A stretch of 13,971 bases of DNA, taken from the NCBI GenBank assembly GCA_964481175.1, contig CAYZSZ010000013.1:1-13971 (forward strand). The letters are read 5' to 3'. The notes beneath the pieces were generated by a model. The model did no database searches and had not been told where the DNA came from. It was given only the letters and a program-made list of their open reading frames with translations. The translations under genes and the position numbers were made by a program. The stretch comes from JAGOVB01 sp964481175. Lineage in GTDB: Bacteria; Patescibacteriota; Minisyncoccia; Phycocordibacterales; PALSA-1337. This document shows positions 11,535 to 13,971 of this stretch, piece after piece (the first letter of the stretch is position 1; each line of letters opens with the position of its first letter).

Positions 11535-13971
11535 CACTTGGAGTCGAAGCGGTCTCAGCAGGTGCTGGAGCAGGTGCGGGTGCTGGAGTCGGAGCTGGTT
11601 CCTCTGCTTTTGGTGCCTCAGGAGCTGGTGCTGGTGTAGGCTCTGGTGTTGGAGCGGTTTCTGCTGGAGCAGGTGTCGGTGCTGATGTCGAGCTATTTGA
11701 TCCTGAGTTTGTAGCAGGGGTCGAAGTTGCCGGCTCAGCTGGTTTTGGTTCTGGTGTCACCGGTGCTGTAGTTGTAGCTGTAGAGCTTGCTGCTTCAGTT
11801 GGTGCTGGTGTAGAAATTACAGGATCTGGTGTTGTTGGCTTTGGTTCTGGTTTTACTTCCTCAACTACTGTACCGCAGGCACCAGCTGTAGACTTCATCT
11901 TTCCTCCTGACATTTTTAGACAATATGGCTCATTTGTCTCCTCGTCGTACAGTGTGATACCACTTGGTTTCTCCTTGGTACCGATCTCAAGCTTGTTGAG
12001 TGTAAGGTCTTTTATCGCTGAGATCACAGAAGCGATCAAACCTTCTGTAGCAACCGGTGTAGATGAGGCAACTTTTGCTTCGAGTGCAGTAAGGCGGGTA
12101 TCGATCGCCTCGATATTTTTCTGCTGTGCTTGTACTGCCGCTAGAGTGAATGTGGTCAATTTGTATAGATCGACTCCTTTTCCGCTAGCAGACAATACGC
12201 TTACTGGTGCTTCTTCAGCGATCAAACCGAGTCGAAGTGGATCTGCGTCGCTATCAGTCTTGTATCGATAATGTGCGATCTTTATCTTTGAAAGATCTGC
12301 GAGTGCATCGAACTTTGCATCATCATTTAGGTATGTGATGTCTTTCTTTGCCTCTCGAGTTGAGACATTGACGAATGCGGTAGCTGCAACATCTCCAGCG
12401 ATCTGCAACTTGTACGCAGGAGTAGTTGTGCCAACACCAATATTTCCGTTCTTGTCGAATGTGAGAACTGTATTACCTGTATTTGATTTGATGTATAGGT
12501 AATCCGTATTATCACCCTTGATAGTAAAATTGTTTTTGAATGTAAGGTCTCCATTTATGAGGAAGTTGTCTGCTGAAGTTGGCTTTGCACCGATGAGTGA
12601 GAGGAATTGATTTGCTGTGGTTGATGCTTGTATATCGACTTTTGTATCGAGTTCCTTTACTGCCTTTACAGTAATCGACATGATTGCAGGGATATCGATC
12701 GAACGTGCGATTCCGTTTTTATCAAACGCATCTCCAAGTCGATTGTCGACTGCCTGGAGATCCTGTGCGATAAATCCAATACGTGAACGGCCAGGATAAT
12801 CATTGTATGCAAAAGTAACTGGCTTTATGTTTCGGATTGCCTGAAGGCCTGAGACAGTGAGGTCTTGGATCTGCTGCTTCTGGTCTCGGTCTGAAACGAC
12901 ACAAGAAGTAGCAGCATTTACAGTAATTTCTTTTGTAGCGGTATTCATACAGATAGAACTTGGAGTACCCGCAGCTGTAGTAAGACCGTTCATTGCAACT
13001 GTTCCAGAGACTGAGAAGGTTCTCCATGGTGAAGTTGTTCCGACACCCACTTCTCCAATTTGATCGATAATGAAGTCTGTTTTAGTTGATGATCCAACAA
13101 CGAATGTTGGTTGGCCAACTGATTGACTAGAAGCATTTATTGAGAATCTTCCAAATGGAGTAGAGCTTCCAAATCCAGTTTCTCCGCTACTCTTTATTGT
13201 CATGTAATTTGCGTTGCTTGATGAAGCTACAACGAACAAGTCTGTAGTAGAGCCAGCTTTACCTTGTATACCAAATCTTCCAAATGGAGTTGTGCTTCCA
13301 ACTCCAACGTTTCCGCTTTGCTGAATCATCATCAAGTTTGTGTTTGTGTTTCCATTCCAGAACTGGAATCCTTCAGGCTGACTTGAAGTCGTGTTTCTAA
13401 AACGCATTGTTCGAGCAGTACCGTTTGCACTAATTGAAGGGTCAATAAAGTTAACAGTTCCTGACGTACTTGCAAAGGCTACTATACCGTTATCCAAAAC
13501 ACCGAACGTAGCCCCTCCATTACTGTCATACAACTGCAGATTAGCGTTTGTACCGACACCATTACCTTGAATAGCTAATTTTGGTACTGAAGTAGTTGTA
13601 GTTCCAATACCTACACGGCCAGTTGTATCAATAATAAATGGAGAAAGATCAGCAGCAGAATCTTCAACAATAAATGAAGGTCCTGAGTCGATATTTGTTA
13701 TTACGAACTTACCGTTAGGTGTAGTACTTCCCACACCTATTATTCCATTAAACACAGAGCCTCCAGAGAATGTTGTTGTCCCCGTAGTAGAACCTACAGT
13801 TGCAAGGCCAGTGAGTGAACCAAGTGTTGGTATAGAAGTACTTGCAGCGAGACGTGCATCAAACGCAAGTGAGTCTGTGGTTGTTGACCATAGGCTTGTT
13901 ACATACTGACCATTTAGACTAAGTGCACTAACTGAAAGTAGTGGAAGTGTTGAAGTTGCGGTGGTTGAGGT
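11518..13971 (-). CDS. Large surface (tail-fibre-like) protein with GVGTTTP repeats and two S74 domains, 5' end missing
   Basis: At least 817 residues are visible; the frame stays open to the right edge, so the start is outside the window (the GTG at 13755 is an internal Val). Counting from the edge, six repeats of the form GxVGVGTTTPxxxFxI begin near 76, 118, 220, 263, 306 and 509. Two regions resemble the S74 intramolecular chaperone domain of phage tail spikes: SDRDQK at 360-365, followed by GFIAQDL and a C-terminal helix, and STREAK at 537-542, followed by LGLIAEE and a coiled coil to about 625. Each has the Ser...Lys dyad spacing. A segment LYDEETNEPYCLKM with Cys684 and Cys699 follows, then a Pro/Ala/Thr/Glu tail from about 703. 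Such proteins are common in Parcubacteria and probably act at the cell surface; the partner is unknown. Confidence 0.88.
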   Translation of the reverse strand, partial: TSTTATSTLPLLSVSALSLNGQYVTSLWSTTTDSLAFDARLAASTSIPTLGSLTGLATVGSTTGTTTFSGGSVFNGIIGVGSTTPNGKFVITNIDSGPSFIVEDSAADLSPFIIDTTGRVGIGTTTTSVPKLAIQGNGVGTNANLQLYDSNGGATFGVLDNGIVAFASTSGTVNFIDPSISANGTARTMRFRNTTSSQPEGFQFWNGNTNTNLMMIQQSGNVGVGSTTPFGRFGIQGKAGSTTDLFVVASSSNANYMTIKSSGETGFGSSTPFGRFSINASSQSVGQPTFVVGSSTKTDFIIDQIGEVGVGTTSPWRTFSVSGTVAMNGLTTAAGTPSSICMNTATKEITVNAATSCVVSDRDQKQQIQDLTVSGLQAIRNIKPVTFAYNDYPGRSRIGFIAQDLQAVDNRLGDAFDKNGIARSIDIPAIMSITVKAVKELDTKVDIQASTTANQFLSLIGAKPTSADNFLINGDLTFKNNFTIKGDNTDYLYIKSNTGNTVLTFDKNGNIGVGTTTPAYKLQIAGDVAATAFVNVSTREAKKDITYLNDDAKFDALADLSKIKIAHYRYKTDSDADPLRLGLIAEEAPVSVLSASGKGVDLYKLTTFTLAAVQAQQKNIEAIDTRLTALEAKVASSTPVATEGLIASVISAIKDLTLNKLEIGTKEKPSGITLYDEETNEPYCLKMSGGKMKSTAGACGTVVEEVKPEPKPTTPDPVISTPAPTEAASSTATTTAPVTPEPKPAEPATSTPATNSGSNSSTSAPTPAPAETAPTPEPTPAPAPEAPKAEEPAPTPAPAPAPAPAETASTPSVDTAN
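11521..11865 (-). repeat. Low-complexity Pro/Ala/Thr/Glu coding tract
   Basis: About 115 codons at the 3' end of the surface-protein gene encode runs such as PAPAPAPAE, PTPEPTPAP and SSTATTTAP. The DNA is a degenerate GGTGCTGGA-type repeat on the plus strand. It probably forms an extended, disordered, possibly wall-spanning or glycosylated stalk. Confidence 0.85.
13145..13188 (-). repeat. Copy 1 of a 44-bp repeat in the surface-protein gene
   Basis: Matches 13274-13317 at 37 of 44 bases. Both encode the FGSSTPFGRF/VGSTTPFGRF repeat core, and the first 17 bases on the plus strand are identical. Their spacing of 129 bp equals 43 codons. Confidence 0.8.
13274..13317 (-). repeat. Copy 2 of a 44-bp repeat in the surface-protein gene
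   Basis: Partner of 13145-13188 (37/44 identical), 129 bp away in the same orientation. It probably arose by duplication of one 43-residue surface repeat. Confidence 0.8.

Noticed and set aside
11522..12271. Plus-strand 249-aa Gly/Ala/Val-rich frame
   Set aside because: It is the complement of the low-complexity Pro/Ala/Thr tail and S74 region of the surface protein; no start signals.
13145..13317. Direct repeats as a CRISPR array
   Set aside because: Two imperfect copies in an open coding frame, explained by repeat protein structure; no leader or cas gene.
1..13971. UGA recoding (as in Gracilibacteria or Absconditabacteria)
   Set aside because: All genes read through full length with the standard code, and no in-frame TGA at conserved Gly positions was seen.

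Overview
The window is 13,971 bases of compact bacterial chromosome, about 97% coding, with 17 protein genes and one tRNA cut by the left edge. Short EF-Ts (195 aa), a zinc-free type B L31, a shortened RF1, a cell-surface protein built of 'GVGTTTP' repeats with S74 autoprocessing domains, and near-zero intergenic space suggest a Patescibacteria/CPR genome, most likely a Parcubacteria-like lineage. This is inferred from protein style; no 16S gene or phylogeny is available. I see no phage, insertion sequence, CRISPR array or plasmid function.

Layout, right to left because most genes are on the minus strand. A large surface protein (5' end beyond the right edge) is followed by a small RRM RNA-binding protein with a canonical promoter and an intrinsic terminator. 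Then come a DUF456-like membrane protein and TrhO (tRNA uridine hydroxylase, rhodanese family). On the plus strand a LOG-family protein overlaps the TrhO 3' end tail to tail and starts 19 bp from the divergent tgt start. The tgt stop abuts the stop of a plus-strand PfkB sugar kinase. The kinase starts 14 bp from a divergent class II aldolase, which is followed by a D-2-hydroxyacid dehydrogenase. A 66-aa membrane protein, L25 (rplY), a coiled-coil lytic transglycosylase, L31 (rpmE), RF1 (prfA), S2 (rpsB), EF-Ts (tsf), a 122-aa membrane protein and tRNA-Thr(UGU) complete the minus-strand run.

Functionally the window joins a translation block (rplY, rpmE, prfA, rpsB, tsf, tRNA-Thr), tRNA modification (Tgt, TrhO), a small sugar-phosphate module (PfkB kinase, aldolase, dehydrogenase) and envelope functions (transglycosylase, S74 surface protein, membrane proteins).

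The most striking signal is how genes start. At 11 genes a -10-like hexamer ends 6 to 8 nt before the ATG, which would put transcription start at or within about two bases of the start codon (leaderless mRNA). Genes inside operons use TAATG overlaps or very short gaps. Two -10 boxes contain the stop codon of the preceding gene, and the kinase/aldolase pair starts from a 20-bp near-palindrome that carries both start codons and two overlapping extended -10 boxes. Tgt lacks the three zinc-binding cysteines of the family, and the surface protein has two S74 domains. No gene in the window ends in TGA.
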